Shown here: piece after piece, positions 17,455 through 27,252 of the stretch
Layout of the letters: each line of letters opens with the position of its first letter
Numbering within the stretch: position 1 is the stretch's first letter
Assembly (NCBI GenBank): GCA_020632635.1
Contig: JACKFE010000003.1
Coordinates: forward strand, 1 to 64,000
DNA length: 64,000 nt
Direction: 5' to 3'
Source: Nitrospiraceae bacterium
Lineage (GTDB): Bacteria; Nitrospirota; Nitrospiria; Nitrospirales; UBA8639
Program-made: the position numbers and the translations under genes
The notes under the pieces: generated by a model
The model's database searches: none
Seen by the model: the letters and a program-made list of their open reading frames with translations, nothing else
What the model was told of the DNA's origin: nothing

Positions 17455-18039
17455 ATGGCTAGAAGGCGGGTGAATTGGTGTGTCATCGGATTATTTCTGG
17501 AAATATTGGGATTGGTCCTGTGGGTCGGTGGATTATTGGTGATCATTGGTGTGGTGATCCCAGCTGTGTTTAATTCGTTTGGAATGGAACCGGCAGGAAG
17601 ATTTTTACGAAGAGTTTTTGATGGATATGGCTATATGAACTTAGGGCTCTTGGGTGTATTTGGTATTTGTGCTGGACTTCGTTTTCGGACCTACGGGATA
17701 GGTGGGGCGACTCTCTGGGCCCTTTCCAAAGGTGAGCTGGGGTTATTGGCTGGCATGTTCCTTGTGACGACCGGCATCATGGGAGTGCTAGGTCCTCAGG
17801 CCGTGGCCTTACAGGAATTGGCTTTTGAGGCAGTATCAAAGTCTGAGAAAGAGATGGCATATGCCGAATTTTTTCGTGTGCATATGATCGTCCGCGGACT
17901 CCATATGGTCAATTTGGGACTGGCGATTGGCTTGCTGATAATCAAACTTCGGCGGATGGTGGTGCACGCCATTAGACCAGACATTGCCCTTTCCCCATCG
18001 ACGGACGAAGGCTCTTCAGTGAATGGAGGAACCCAATGA
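17455..18039 (+). CDS. DUF4149-type membrane protein
   Basis: A 194-residue protein with four predicted membrane helices (about 9-33, 60-80, 95-120 and 150-165). The N-terminal pattern (LGLVLWVGGLLVIIGVVIPAVF) and a following short linker match DUF4149 proteins, whose role is unknown. It begins 6 bases after the pyrC stop and its stop overlaps the carA start (ATGA), so it is translated as part of the pyr operon. The link to pyrimidine synthesis is positional only. Confidence 0.75.
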   Translation: MARRRVNWCVIGLFLEILGLVLWVGGLLVIIGVVIPAVFNSFGMEPAGRFLRRVFDGYGYMNLGLLGVFGICAGLRFRTYGIGGATLWALSKGELGLLAGMFLVTTGIMGVLGPQAVALQELAFEAVSKSEKEMAYAEFFRVHMIVRGLHMVNLGLAIGLLIIKLRRMVVHAIRPDIALSPSTDEGSSVNGGTQ

Positions 18040-19217
18040 AGCGAGCGCTTCTTACCTTGGCCGATGGCACGGTCTTTTCCGGTCTCGCTCTAGGCTACGA
18101 AGGGGAAACGGTAGGAGAAGTAGTGTTCAACACCGCCATGACCGGATATCAGGAAATTTTGACCGACCCGTCCTATAAAGGGCAGATCGTCCTTATGACC
18201 GCGACACAAATTGGCAACTATGGTGTGACCCCTCAAGATGCCGAGTCACGGCAAGTATGGGCTGAAGGATTTATCGTTCGGGAAGCGGCCAGCCGAATGA
18301 GCAACTGGCGGGCCTCACAGACTCTTTCGGATTACCTTACAGAACATCATATCGTGGGCATTCATGGCCTTGACACTAGAGCGTTAACAGCCCATCTGCG
18401 TGACCATGGGTCCCAAGTAGGGGTGATTTCTCATGTGGATCTCAATGGCGATTCACTGCATCAGAAAGCCAGGTCGGCTCCAACTCTTGTTGGCCGGGAT
18501 TTAGTGAAAGAGGTGACCTGCCAAAACGCGTATGAATGGAACGACGGCACACCTCCTTTACTACCTTCCGCCACGCTCCGTTCCACACCCCATCCTTCAT
18601 CGACCTTTCGGGTGGTCGTTATGGACTTTGGGGTCAAACACAATATTTTACGCAGCTTGGTTGATCTCGGATGCCGGGTTCACGTGGTGCCAGCTTCGAC
18701 GTCCGCCGAGACCATCCGTGGGCTTCAGCCGGATGGATTGGTATTTTCGAACGGGCCTGGTGATCCGGAAGGGGTTCCTTATGCTAGGAAAACCGTACAA
18801 GATTTGATCGGCTGGAGACCCATTTTAGGGATTTGTTTGGGTCATCAAATCCTTGGCCTGGCTCATGGTCTACCCACCCATAAGTTAAAATTTGGACATC
18901 ATGGGGGGAATCATCCCGTCATGGATTTATCCTCACGCACAATAGAAATCACTTCCCAGAATCACAATTTTGCCGTCCATATTCCCTCGCCAGGAGATTC
19001 TGGCCAACCAATGGGCCTTCAGCGTTTTTCCACGCCCTTCGGGGATATTGAGGTAACTCACCGCAGTCTTAATGATGGATGCTGTGAAGGTTTCAGGGGA
19101 GTCGACCATCCGGTTTTATCCGTTCAATATCATCCCGAAGCTTCACCGGGACCGCATGATTCGGCTTATGTGTTTCAACAATTCGTCAGTATGATGAAGG
19201 AGCAGGCTCATGCGTAA
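18036..19217 (+). CDS. carA: Carbamoyl-phosphate synthase small (glutaminase) chain
   Basis: A 393-residue glutamine amidotransferase subunit that supplies ammonia to CarB. The N-terminal CPSase domain (NTAMTGYQEILTDPSY) precedes a class I GATase domain with the nucleophile Cys in GICLGHQILGLA (residue about 267) and the His/Glu pair in VQYHPEASPGPHD. The start overlaps the preceding stop by 4 bases and the end overlaps sppA by 8, showing tight translational coupling. carB lies two genes downstream rather than adjacent. Confidence 0.96.
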   Translation: MKRALLTLADGTVFSGLALGYEGETVGEVVFNTAMTGYQEILTDPSYKGQIVLMTATQIGNYGVTPQDAESRQVWAEGFIVREAASRMSNWRASQTLSDYLTEHHIVGIHGLDTRALTAHLRDHGSQVGVISHVDLNGDSLHQKARSAPTLVGRDLVKEVTCQNAYEWNDGTPPLLPSATLRSTPHPSSTFRVVVMDFGVKHNILRSLVDLGCRVHVVPASTSAETIRGLQPDGLVFSNGPGDPEGVPYARKTVQDLIGWRPILGICLGHQILGLAHGLPTHKLKFGHHGGNHPVMDLSSRTIEITSQNHNFAVHIPSPGDSGQPMGLQRFSTPFGDIEVTHRSLNDGCCEGFRGVDHPVLSVQYHPEASPGPHDSAYVFQQFVSMMKEQAHA

Positions 19218-20187
19218 AGCCTATGTGGTCTATTGGATGGTGTGGGCTTGTGCATTGATGGTATCCGGATGCATCTATTTGCCATTAATCCCCGGGACCG
19301 GAAACCTCCAAGAAGTCAATTTGGAAGGGGAGGGTGAAGCCAAGATTCTCCTCGTGGATATCTCAGGAATGTTGGATACCAAAAAAGAATCAGGATTTAT
19401 TGAGCACCCCAGTCTGCCGGCCCGAATCAAGGAAGAATTGGAGCTGGCCAAAAAGGATGAACAGATCCAAGGAGTGGTGTTGCGAATTAATACGCCGGGC
19501 GGAACCGTCACGGCCTCGGATATTCTTTATCATGAAATTTTGGAGTTTAAAAAGGAAAAAAAGATTCCAGTTGTCGCTGCCATGATGGATATGGCCACAT
19601 CGGGAGGCTATTACGTGGCGATGGCATCGGACTACATTGTGGCCCATCCCTCTACGATTACTGGGAGCATTGGAGTCATTATGCTGACCGCCAATGCCCA
19701 AGGGTTATTGGAAAAAATTGGCGTACAGCCCACTGCCATTGTTTCCGGACCCAAAAAGGCCATGGGGTCTCCTTTTCAACCCTTGAAAGACGATGAGCGA
19801 GAGATTTTTCAAAATGTGATCGATACTTTATATCAGCGATTTCTTGTGGTAGTGGAAGCTGGTCGGCCCAATCTATCAAAAGCCCCGATCCGTGCGCTGG
19901 CTGATGGCCGAATCTATACGGCGGACATGGCAAAGGGCAAAGGACTGATTGATCAAGTCGGATATTTGGATGAGGCGATCGACTGGGTAAAGCAAAAAGC
20001 CAATTTGGCAGAGGACGCTCAGGTGATCACGTATCGGCGTGGAGGGAATGGCGGACATGCTAATATATATTCAAGCATGACGGTTCCAACGATTGGGGCG
20101 GTGGGATTGCCACCGGTGGATTCCGGTTCGCTTATTCGGGCTGTGAGTGGTGGGGGACCTCAATTTATGTATATGTGGATTCCTTGA
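19210..20187 (+). CDS. sppA: Signal peptide peptidase SppA-like lipoprotein (S49 family)
   Basis: A 325-residue serine protease that degrades leftover signal peptides at the membrane. It has a lipoprotein signal with lipobox MVSGC (Cys about residue 21), then the S49 core: VLRINTPGGTVTASD, catalytic Ser in ATSGGYYVAMASD (residue about 131) and PSTITGSIGVIM. This is the short, single-domain SppA form. It sits inside the pyr operon between carA and an M48 peptidase gene, overlapping carA by 8 bases. Confidence 0.9.
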   Translation: MRKAYVVYWMVWACALMVSGCIYLPLIPGTGNLQEVNLEGEGEAKILLVDISGMLDTKKESGFIEHPSLPARIKEELELAKKDEQIQGVVLRINTPGGTVTASDILYHEILEFKKEKKIPVVAAMMDMATSGGYYVAMASDYIVAHPSTITGSIGVIMLTANAQGLLEKIGVQPTAIVSGPKKAMGSPFQPLKDDEREIFQNVIDTLYQRFLVVVEAGRPNLSKAPIRALADGRIYTADMAKGKGLIDQVGYLDEAIDWVKQKANLAEDAQVITYRRGGNGGHANIYSSMTVPTIGAVGLPPVDSGSLIRAVSGGGPQFMYMWIP

Positions 20188-20202
20188 TCCAAAGTGTGTT
20201 GT

Positions 20203-21096
20203 ATGCACAAGCCTGTCTTCCTTTATACCGTATATCCGGTTGGCAGACTCGTTGGTTGGATGATGTGTATCCTGCTGATGATGGGGAGCTTCGGTTGCCA
20301 AAAAGCTCCGGGGACGGCTCGCGACCAACTCATTTATATTTCAGAAGAAAAGGAAATCGCCTTGGGTCTCTCAGCCTTTCGCGAAGTGCTCAAAAGCGCG
20401 AGACTCAGCCGAGATCCGGAAGTCACGCTTATGGTCAATCGTATTGGGCAGCGTATTGCCAAAGCCGCGAATAAACCGGAATACGTCTGGGAGTTTGCCG
20501 TGATCCAGGATGACGAACAAATTAACGCTTTCGCCCTACCTGGCGGAAAAGTTGCCGTTTTCACAGGCATTCTTAAATACACGAAGACCGAAGCCGGTCT
20601 GGCTACGGTGATGGCTCATGAAGTGGCCCATGCATTACAGCGTCACGGAGCGGAGCGGTATAGCCGTGGGATTTTGGAGCAAATCGGGCAAATTGGGGCT
20701 TTGGCGGGAGCTGCAGCCGGAGGGGTGGATCCGGGGCTGGCGATTGGTGCCATGAGTGCCTATGGAGTAGGAGTATCCTTGCCCAATTCCCGAGAGCAGG
20801 AAACAGAAGCTGACTATATTGGCTTGCAATTGATGGCCAAGGCCGGTTATGACCCCAGGGAGGCGGTGCCTTTTTGGGAACGGATGAGTGGTTGTCCCCG
20901 AAAATTAATTGGCAAATATTGTTTTCGGAGTCAAAGCTCTATTCCTGAGTTTTTATCCACGCACCCTTCTGATGTGTCTCGAATTAATCAAATCGAGGCC
21001 TGGCTTCCTCAGGCGTTAAAATGGTATCACCCTGAATCCTCCCATTCAGGGACAAGCCCATCGATGACCTCATCACTATCCACTTTTTCTTCGTAG
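20203..21096 (+). CDS. M48-family metallopeptidase lipoprotein
   Basis: A protein of about 297 residues with a signal peptide and lipobox (LMMGSFGC). It has the M48 zinc motif HEVAHALQRH (first His about residue 139) and the third ligand in EQETEADYIGLQ. The G..GK.A.F.G block before the zinc site fits the YcaL/LoiP/BepA-like group of periplasmic proteases that act on misfolded outer-membrane proteins. A GTG at 20194 is an alternative start. It follows sppA by 15 bases, so two cell-envelope proteases are inserted between carA and carB. Confidence 0.88.
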   Translation: MHKPVFLYTVYPVGRLVGWMMCILLMMGSFGCQKAPGTARDQLIYISEEKEIALGLSAFREVLKSARLSRDPEVTLMVNRIGQRIAKAANKPEYVWEFAVIQDDEQINAFALPGGKVAVFTGILKYTKTEAGLATVMAHEVAHALQRHGAERYSRGILEQIGQIGALAGAAAGGVDPGLAIGAMSAYGVGVSLPNSREQETEADYIGLQLMAKAGYDPREAVPFWERMSGCPRKLIGKYCFRSQSSIPEFLSTHPSDVSRINQIEAWLPQALKWYHPESSHSGTSPSMTSSLSTFSS

Positions 21097-21106
21097 ATCG
21101 GGAGTT

Positions 21107-24100
21107 ATGCCACGTCGTACTGACATTCATCGTATTTTTTTGATTGGTTCAGGTCCAATTGTGATTGGACAAGCCTGTGAGTTTGACTATTCCGGCACCC
21201 AAGCCTGTCGGGCGTTGAAAGACGAAGGCTATGAGGTCGTACTCCTGAACAGTAATCCCGCCACGATTATGACCGATCCGGACTTAGCGGATCGAACCTA
21301 CGTCGAACCCATGACGGTCGAAGTCGTTGAAGCCATATTTCAACGAGACAAACCAGATGCCTTATTGCCAACCATGGGGGGGCAAACCGCACTGAATTTA
21401 ACCGTTCAATTGGCTAAGCAAGGGCTTTTGGAGAAATACGGGATCACCCTTATCGGGGCTTCATATGAATCCATCCAAAAGGCTGAGGATCGCGAACTCT
21501 TCAAGCAGGCCATGGAACGGATCGGATTAAAGGTTCCGTCAAGCGGGTCCATTCGTTCTAAAAAAGAAGCCCTTGAACTGCTTGAACAGATTGGGTTTCC
21601 AGCTATTGTTCGCCCCTCGTTCACCCTGGGGGGAGCAGGTGGAAACATCGCCTATAACCGTGAAGAGTTTGAGCAGTTCATTGACTGGGCTCTGGTAACC
21701 AGTCCGGTCGGTCAAGTCTTAGTTGAGCAATCCCTGTTGGGTTGGAAAGAGTATGAATTGGAAGTCATGCGGGACATGAAGGATAACGTGGTGATCATAT
21801 GTCCCATCGAAAACCTTGATCCCATGGGAGTCCATACCGGGGATAGTATTACGGTGGCTCCGGCCATGACCTTATCGGATAAAGAATACCAATACATGCG
21901 GAATGCCGCGTTAAAAATCATCCGGGAAATCGGCGTGGACACCGGCGGATCCAATATTCAGTTTGCCCTCAATCCGGCCAATGGAGAACTGACGGTTATC
22001 GAAATGAATCCTCGGGTCTCACGTAGCTCGGCGTTAGCCTCCAAAGCTACCGGATTTCCCATTGCTAAAATTGCCGCGAAGTTGGCGGTGGGCTATACCT
22101 TGGATGAAATTCCCAACGATATTACACAGGTGACCAAGGCGTCTTTCGAACCGACGATCGATTATGTGGTGGTCAAGATTCCACGGTTCACATTTGAAAA
22201 GTTTCAAGGTGTGGACCGGACATTGACGACCCATATGAAATCGGTGGGGGAGGCTATGGCCTTGGGACAAACCTTTAAGGAAGCGTTACAGAAGGCCATC
22301 CGTTCCCTCGAGACGGATCGGTACGGGCTTATCTCTCTTCATGGATTGGATGGACGATTTGCGGATGCCTCCGTCGATCCGGTGGTATTGGAACGCATTC
22401 AGGCCGGTATTCGAACGCCCACTTCGGATCGGCTGTGGCATATGGCCGATGGCATTCGGGCAGGACTATCGGTTGACGACATTTTTCAGATTTCTCGGGT
22501 TGATCCGTGGTTTGTTCAAGAAATCCGCGAGCTCGTGGAATTTGAAGCACGTTGGGTGCGAGAGGCCAAGCATTGTCTGGGGGAACCCATCACGCCTTCT
22601 ATGATTTCGCCGGTGCCGGATAGTTTAAGGGAGTTATGTCTGGTTGCCCAACGTCTCGGGTTTTCCGAGTACCGGCTTACCCAATTATTGTGTGGAGATG
22701 GAGATGGCGCCCTCTGCCGGGAATCCACCGACCAAGATGAGCCTGGAGTCATATTTAAGCGGGTGGATACCTGCGGGGGGGAGTTTGAAGCCCATACTCC
22801 ATACCTTTATTCCACATTTGGATCGGTATGCGAAGCGAAACCTACCTCCCGGAAAAAAGTGATGATCCTGGGGGGGGGGCCTAACCGCATTGGACAGGGT
22901 ATTGAATTTGATTATTGCTGTGTGCATGCGGCCATGGCGCTTCGGGACATGGGCATTGAAACCATTATGGTCAACTGTAACCCGGAAACGGTCAGTACGG
23001 ATTACGACATTTCGGATCGCCTCTATTTTGAACCGCTCACAATTGAGGACGTGTTGAGGATCATACAACGGGAACGTCCGGATGGAGTCGTCGTCCAATT
23101 TGGGGGGCAAACTCCTCTGAAACTGTCTGTTCCCCTGGCACATGAAGGCGTCACGATTTTAGGTACCCAACCCGACTCGATTGACCGGGCGGAAGATCGA
23201 AAGCGCTTCAGTGAGTTAATTCAGACATTAAATCTTCTTCAGCCGGAGAATGGAACGGCTCGAGCGCCGTATGAGGCTCATGTCATTGCCGTCAACATTG
23301 GATATCCGGTTATGGTTCGTCCTTCCTATGTGTTGGGAGGGCGAGCGATGAAGATCATTTACGATGCCGCCGCGTTGGACCGCTATTTAGAGGATACCGG
23401 CATTAATCTTGCCAAGCATCCTTTGCTCATAGATGATTATTTGGAAGATGCCATCGAAGTGGATGTAGATGCCATCGCGGATGGCGAACGGGCCGTCGTG
23501 GCCGGGATTATGGAGCATGTTGAAATGGCGGGCATTCACTCCGGTGATTCTGCCTGCTCCCTTCCCCCCTATTCTCTCGCACCGGCCGTTATTACTGAAA
23601 TCGAACGGCAAACCATCCTTCTGGCCAGAGAGTTAGGTGTCGTCGGATTGATGAATATTCAATTTGCCATCAAAGACGAACGGGTGTTTATTTTAGAAGT
23701 CAATCCTCGAGCCTCCCGCACCGTACCATTCGTGAGTAAAACCATTGGATTCCCTTTAGCAAAACTCGCCATGAAGGTCATGATGGGGCACAAGTTATCA
23801 GATTTACATTTTTTGGCCCGTCCGCCACTGTCCCATTTGTCGATTAAAGAAGCCGTGTTTCCTTTTACCAAGTTAGGGGTCTCGGATGTCCTGTTAGGTC
23901 CCGAAATGCGGTCCACCGGTGAAGTGATGGGAATCGATCAGAATTTTGGTTGGGCGTTTGCCAAATCACAAGCTTCGGCCGGGATGCCCATTCCTCTTCA
24001 GGGCGTGGCCTTGCTCAGCGTCAAAGAGGCTGATAAAACGGCTACATTTGAATTAGCTAAACGATTACGGACATTGGGGTTTGCACTTCAAGCCACGAAA

Positions 24101-24418
24101 GGGACCGCCGCCTTTTTGACCAGTCATGGTCTTGAGGTGACAACCGTCAATAAAGTTAAAGAAGGCCGCCCGCATATTGTCGATTTCATTAAAAACAAAG
24201 ACATTGCGTTGGTCGTTAATACCGTGGGAGGGACGGCGTCGCAAGAAGATTCAGCTCCCATCCGGAAGGCCGCGGTCTTTGGCGGGGTTCCCTATTTTAC
24301 CACCATTCAAGCAGCTCAGGCGGCCGTCCTGGGCATCGAAGCCATGAAACGGTCTCCGCTCCAAGTGCGGAGTCTTCAAGAATATCATCGGGTACAATCT
24401 CTCTCAACTGGGACATGA
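21107..24418 (+). CDS. carB: Carbamoyl-phosphate synthase large chain
   Basis: An 1103-residue ATP-dependent enzyme making carbamoyl phosphate from bicarbonate and CarA-derived ammonia. Two homologous synthetase halves are visible: SGPIVIGQACEFDYSGTQAC near the start, with its second-half equivalent GGGPNRIGQGIEFDYCC near residue 590. ATP-grasp metal-site signatures IEMNPRVSRSSALASKATG and LEVNPRASRTVPFVSKTIG are present, with a C-terminal MGS-like allosteric domain (residues about 960-1080). It is slightly longer than the usual 1070 residues. Confidence 0.97.
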   Translation: MPRRTDIHRIFLIGSGPIVIGQACEFDYSGTQACRALKDEGYEVVLLNSNPATIMTDPDLADRTYVEPMTVEVVEAIFQRDKPDALLPTMGGQTALNLTVQLAKQGLLEKYGITLIGASYESIQKAEDRELFKQAMERIGLKVPSSGSIRSKKEALELLEQIGFPAIVRPSFTLGGAGGNIAYNREEFEQFIDWALVTSPVGQVLVEQSLLGWKEYELEVMRDMKDNVVIICPIENLDPMGVHTGDSITVAPAMTLSDKEYQYMRNAALKIIREIGVDTGGSNIQFALNPANGELTVIEMNPRVSRSSALASKATGFPIAKIAAKLAVGYTLDEIPNDITQVTKASFEPTIDYVVVKIPRFTFEKFQGVDRTLTTHMKSVGEAMALGQTFKEALQKAIRSLETDRYGLISLHGLDGRFADASVDPVVLERIQAGIRTPTSDRLWHMADGIRAGLSVDDIFQISRVDPWFVQEIRELVEFEARWVREAKHCLGEPITPSMISPVPDSLRELCLVAQRLGFSEYRLTQLLCGDGDGALCRESTDQDEPGVIFKRVDTCGGEFEAHTPYLYSTFGSVCEAKPTSRKKVMILGGGPNRIGQGIEFDYCCVHAAMALRDMGIETIMVNCNPETVSTDYDISDRLYFEPLTIEDVLRIIQRERPDGVVVQFGGQTPLKLSVPLAHEGVTILGTQPDSIDRAEDRKRFSELIQTLNLLQPENGTARAPYEAHVIAVNIGYPVMVRPSYVLGGRAMKIIYDAAALDRYLEDTGINLAKHPLLIDDYLEDAIEVDVDAIADGERAVVAGIMEHVEMAGIHSGDSACSLPPYSLAPAVITEIERQTILLARELGVVGLMNIQFAIKDERVFILEVNPRASRTVPFVSKTIGFPLAKLAMKVMMGHKLSDLHFLARPPLSHLSIKEAVFPFTKLGVSDVLLGPEMRSTGEVMGIDQNFGWAFAKSQASAGMPIPLQGVALLSVKEADKTATFELAKRLRTLGFALQATKGTAAFLTSHGLEVTTVNKVKEGRPHIVDFIKNKDIALVVNTVGGTASQEDSAPIRKAAVFGGVPYFTTIQAAQAAVLGIEAMKRSPLQVRSLQEYHRVQSLSTGT

Positions 24419-24478
24419 ATAATTTTGGGAACAGCAGCAACGACATTTTCTATTTATTAAACGGTGGAGTATGAGGGT

Positions 24479-24955
24479 ATGAAAATTCCCATGACCAAGA
24501 AAGGCTTTGAAGCCCTACAGGCCGAATTGACTCGATTGCGTCGAGATGAACGGCCAAAAGTCATTCAAGCAATTCTGGAAGCCCGTGAGCATGGTGATCT
24601 CAAGGAAAATGCCGAATATAAAGCGGCGAAGGAGCATCAACAATTTATCGATACCCGAATGGCGGAGTTGGAATACAAACTCGGGGAAGCTCAAATTGTG
24701 GAGTCGGCGGCGGGACCGAGTGACACCGTGGTATTTGGTACGACAGTGGTCATGCTCAATTTGGAAACGCAGGAAGAAAAACGCTATACCCTCGTCGGAC
24801 AGGAGGAAGCTGATCTGAAAAACGGGACCATTTCTGTGCAATCCCCTTTGGGCCGGGCTCTGATCGGACATCGTGTGGGAGACGTGGTTGAGGTTCACCG
24901 TCCGGCTGGAATGATCGAATATCAGATTCAATCGATTACGATTGAGGAGGCCTAA
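24479..24955 (+). CDS. greA: Transcription elongation factor GreA
   Basis: A protein of about 158 residues that binds the RNA polymerase secondary channel and stimulates cleavage of backtracked RNA. The N-terminal coiled coil carries the acidic tip motif HGDLKENAEYKAAKE (residues about 40-54). The C-terminal FKBP-like domain ends in GDVVEVHRPAG. I chose the ATG at 24479, giving MKIPMTKKG as in family members; the frame extends to a GTG at 24464. It starts 60 bases after carB and may be read from the same transcript. Confidence 0.95.
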   Translation: MKIPMTKKGFEALQAELTRLRRDERPKVIQAILEAREHGDLKENAEYKAAKEHQQFIDTRMAELEYKLGEAQIVESAAGPSDTVVFGTTVVMLNLETQEEKRYTLVGQEEADLKNGTISVQSPLGRALIGHRVGDVVEVHRPAGMIEYQIQSITIEEA

Positions 24956-24957
24956 CC

Positions 24958-25758
24958 ATGGCTTCAGCGATTTCTTTGGTTACCCTATTATCCGATTTTG
25001 GCGAACGCGATTACTTCGTTCCCAGCATGAAGGGGGTGATGTTGGGCATTAACCCCCAAGTACGGATTGTGGATCTGACGCATGGCATTGTCCCGCATAG
25101 TATTGAGCAAGCCTCGTTTGTGCTGGGATCTTGCTACCAATTTTTTCCGGATGGCACTATTCATGTGATTGTCATCGACCCCGGTGTCGGGAGCGACCGA
25201 CGGGCCTTGCTGGTTTCTACCTCCCGGCACTTCTTCCTGGCTCCCGACAATGGTGTGCTGAGTCATGTCTTGCGGGAAGAAGCCGGTGTTGAAGTTCGTG
25301 CCATTGAAAATAAGCAATATCGATTGGATTCGGCAGGAACGACCTTTGATGGTCGTGATGTGTTTGCCCCTTGTGCCGCCTGGCTCAGCAAAGGACAGTC
25401 TCCAGGTTCCTTTGGTCGATTGATTTATGATCAGGTCATGTTGCCGGACCACCCTCCCAAAATGGAGGGAGACGCGTTGGTTGGCCGACTGGTCTACATT
25501 GATCAATTTGGAAATGGAATTTCCAATATCACCAAAGCCGACTTGGACACGTTTCGAACCGTGACCAAACGTAGCTATACGGGTATCCATGTGGGTGAAC
25601 ATTTCATGAAAGACATCAAGTCTCATTATGGGGAAGGTGCGCGTGGTGTCCCCGAGGTGTTATTTAACAGCAACGGCTACTTGGAAGTGTTTGTGAAACA
25701 GGGCCGTGCGGCTGACCGTTGTGGGTTACAAATCGGCCAACCCATCCAGGTCCGGTAA
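24958..25758 (+). CDS. SAM hydroxide adenosyltransferase (DUF62 family)
   Basis: A 266-residue protein of the fluorinase/chlorinase-like fold. TLLSDFGERDYFVPSMKG at the N-terminus, VIDPGVGS and FLAPDNGVLS are the family signature. The family splits S-adenosylmethionine to adenosine and methionine using water. The gene starts 3 bases after the greA stop, so it is coupled to greA. The physiological role is generally uncertain; family members without halogenase residues behave as SAM hydrolases. Confidence 0.9.
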   Translation: MASAISLVTLLSDFGERDYFVPSMKGVMLGINPQVRIVDLTHGIVPHSIEQASFVLGSCYQFFPDGTIHVIVIDPGVGSDRRALLVSTSRHFFLAPDNGVLSHVLREEAGVEVRAIENKQYRLDSAGTTFDGRDVFAPCAAWLSKGQSPGSFGRLIYDQVMLPDHPPKMEGDALVGRLVYIDQFGNGISNITKADLDTFRTVTKRSYTGIHVGEHFMKDIKSHYGEGARGVPEVLFNSNGYLEVFVKQGRAADRCGLQIGQPIQVR

Positions 25759-25777
25759 TGGGGAGAAACGGTTCCCC

Positions 25778-27169
25778 CTATGCTGGTTGAGACTGCGTGG
25801 CGTGTGACGTTCGGGTAAGGGCGATGGCCAAGGCAAGGATATCCAACATTTGCTGTAATTCCTTGAGCGAAGCCGAAAGGGGCGGCATGAGAATTAATAC
25901 ATCCCGAATGGGGCGAATGAGTAATCCCAAGGTTTTTGCGTGCTTGGCAACCTGAGAACCTATTCGATCAGTTAGAGGAAAAGGTCGTTGGGAATCTCGA
26001 TCGGCCACCAATTCAATGCCAATCATATAGCCGCATTGGCGAATATCGCCCACCCACGGATCGTGCCGGAAGGATTGAAGACGGTCGCGGAGCCAGGGGA
26101 TGCGTTTTTTCATCTTTTGTAAGGTCCGTTGGCGTTTGAAGACTTCCAGGTTTGCCAGAGCGGCGGCACAGCCCAGTGGATTCCCGGTGTAGCTATGGCC
26201 ATGGAAAAATGTCAGACCTTCTTCGGGCTCACCCCAAAAGGCTTCATATATGCGCTCGGTTGCCAGGGTCGCCGCCAAGGGAAGGTATCCGCCGGTCATC
26301 CCTTTAGCGATGGCTAGAAGGTCTGGGGTCACTTCCTCATGCTCGCAGGCGAACATCTTGCCTGTCCGGCCGAAGCCGGTGGCCACTTCGTCCGCAATCA
26401 TTAGGATCTGATAACGAGTGCATAATTCACGAACGGCCCGAAGGTATCCAGGCGGGGAAGGAAGAATGCCGGCAACCGCCTGAACCATCGGCTCAATAAT
26501 CAGTCCGGCAATGGATTGATGATGTTGTTGAAGCAGGATTTCCAGGGGGCTCAGGCAAGCCATTCTGCAATCAGGAAACGTCAACGATAAGGGGCACCGA
26601 TAGCAATGGGGAGAATCAATGTCATCGGTTGGAAATACCAGACTTAAAAACGGACGGCGAAATCCTTCAATACCGCTTAAACTTAAGGCGCCGACCGTAT
26701 CTCCATGATAGGATAATCCCACGTGAACAAAACGTGTCTTTTGAGGCTGAGGATGTGGACATTGCTTCCAATACTGAATAGCCATTTTGGCCGCAATTTC
26801 TACAGCTGTTGATCCATTATCTGAATAAAAGACTTTGGTTAATCCCCGTGGGGCCAGGTGAACCAAAGCTTGAGCCAGTTGAATAGCGGGTGGATTGGAA
26901 GCTCCCAGGAGGGTGGTATGCCCCACCTTCGTTAGCTGGCTTCGGATGGCCCGATCAATCTGTGGTTGTCGATGACCGTGAATATTGACCCAAATAGAGG
27001 CTGTCCCATCTAAGTATTGGTTGCCATCGAGATCAAAAACATAGGATCCTTGGCCACGACTGAGAATGAGCGGGGATTGTTGGGACCATTCCTTCATTTG
27101 GGTGAAGGGGTGCCAAATGCAATCCTTATCAGCCTGTTGTAACCGCTTGAGATTGAGTCGACGAGGCAT
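25778..27169 (-). CDS. bioA: Adenosylmethionine-8-amino-7-oxononanoate aminotransferase
   Basis: A protein of about 463 residues: a class III PLP aminotransferase of biotin synthesis that moves an amino group from S-adenosylmethionine to KAPA. Visible motifs are IWHPFTQMKEW (substrate site near the N-terminus), GSTAVEIAAKMA, GLSYHGDTVGALS and the DEVATGFGRTGK cofactor region, with the Schiff-base Lys in IAKGMTGGYLP. I chose the ATG at 27169 giving MPRRLNLKRL; the open frame runs back to 27265 and would overlap lepA. No other bio gene is in view. It converges on the DUF62 gene. Confidence 0.94.
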   Translation of the reverse strand: MPRRLNLKRLQQADKDCIWHPFTQMKEWSQQSPLILSRGQGSYVFDLDGNQYLDGTASIWVNIHGHRQPQIDRAIRSQLTKVGHTTLLGASNPPAIQLAQALVHLAPRGLTKVFYSDNGSTAVEIAAKMAIQYWKQCPHPQPQKTRFVHVGLSYHGDTVGALSLSGIEGFRRPFLSLVFPTDDIDSPHCYRCPLSLTFPDCRMACLSPLEILLQQHHQSIAGLIIEPMVQAVAGILPSPPGYLRAVRELCTRYQILMIADEVATGFGRTGKMFACEHEEVTPDLLAIAKGMTGGYLPLAATLATERIYEAFWGEPEEGLTFFHGHSYTGNPLGCAAALANLEVFKRQRTLQKMKKRIPWLRDRLQSFRHDPWVGDIRQCGYMIGIELVADRDSQRPFPLTDRIGSQVAKHAKTLGLLIRPIRDVLILMPPLSASLKELQQMLDILALAIALTRTSHATQSQPA

Positions 27170-27252
27170 AGTTGTTCCGTTGAGATAACCTATAGGAATC
27201 CCTGGAATTTTGACAAGTTCCTGAACCCTCACTACAATCAAGAATTTTCTGC

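Noticed and set aside
25759..25777. Small GGGGA...TCCCC hairpin between the convergent DUF62 and bioA genes
   Set aside because: The stem is only about 5 bp and there is no T-run, so it is not a convincing terminator.
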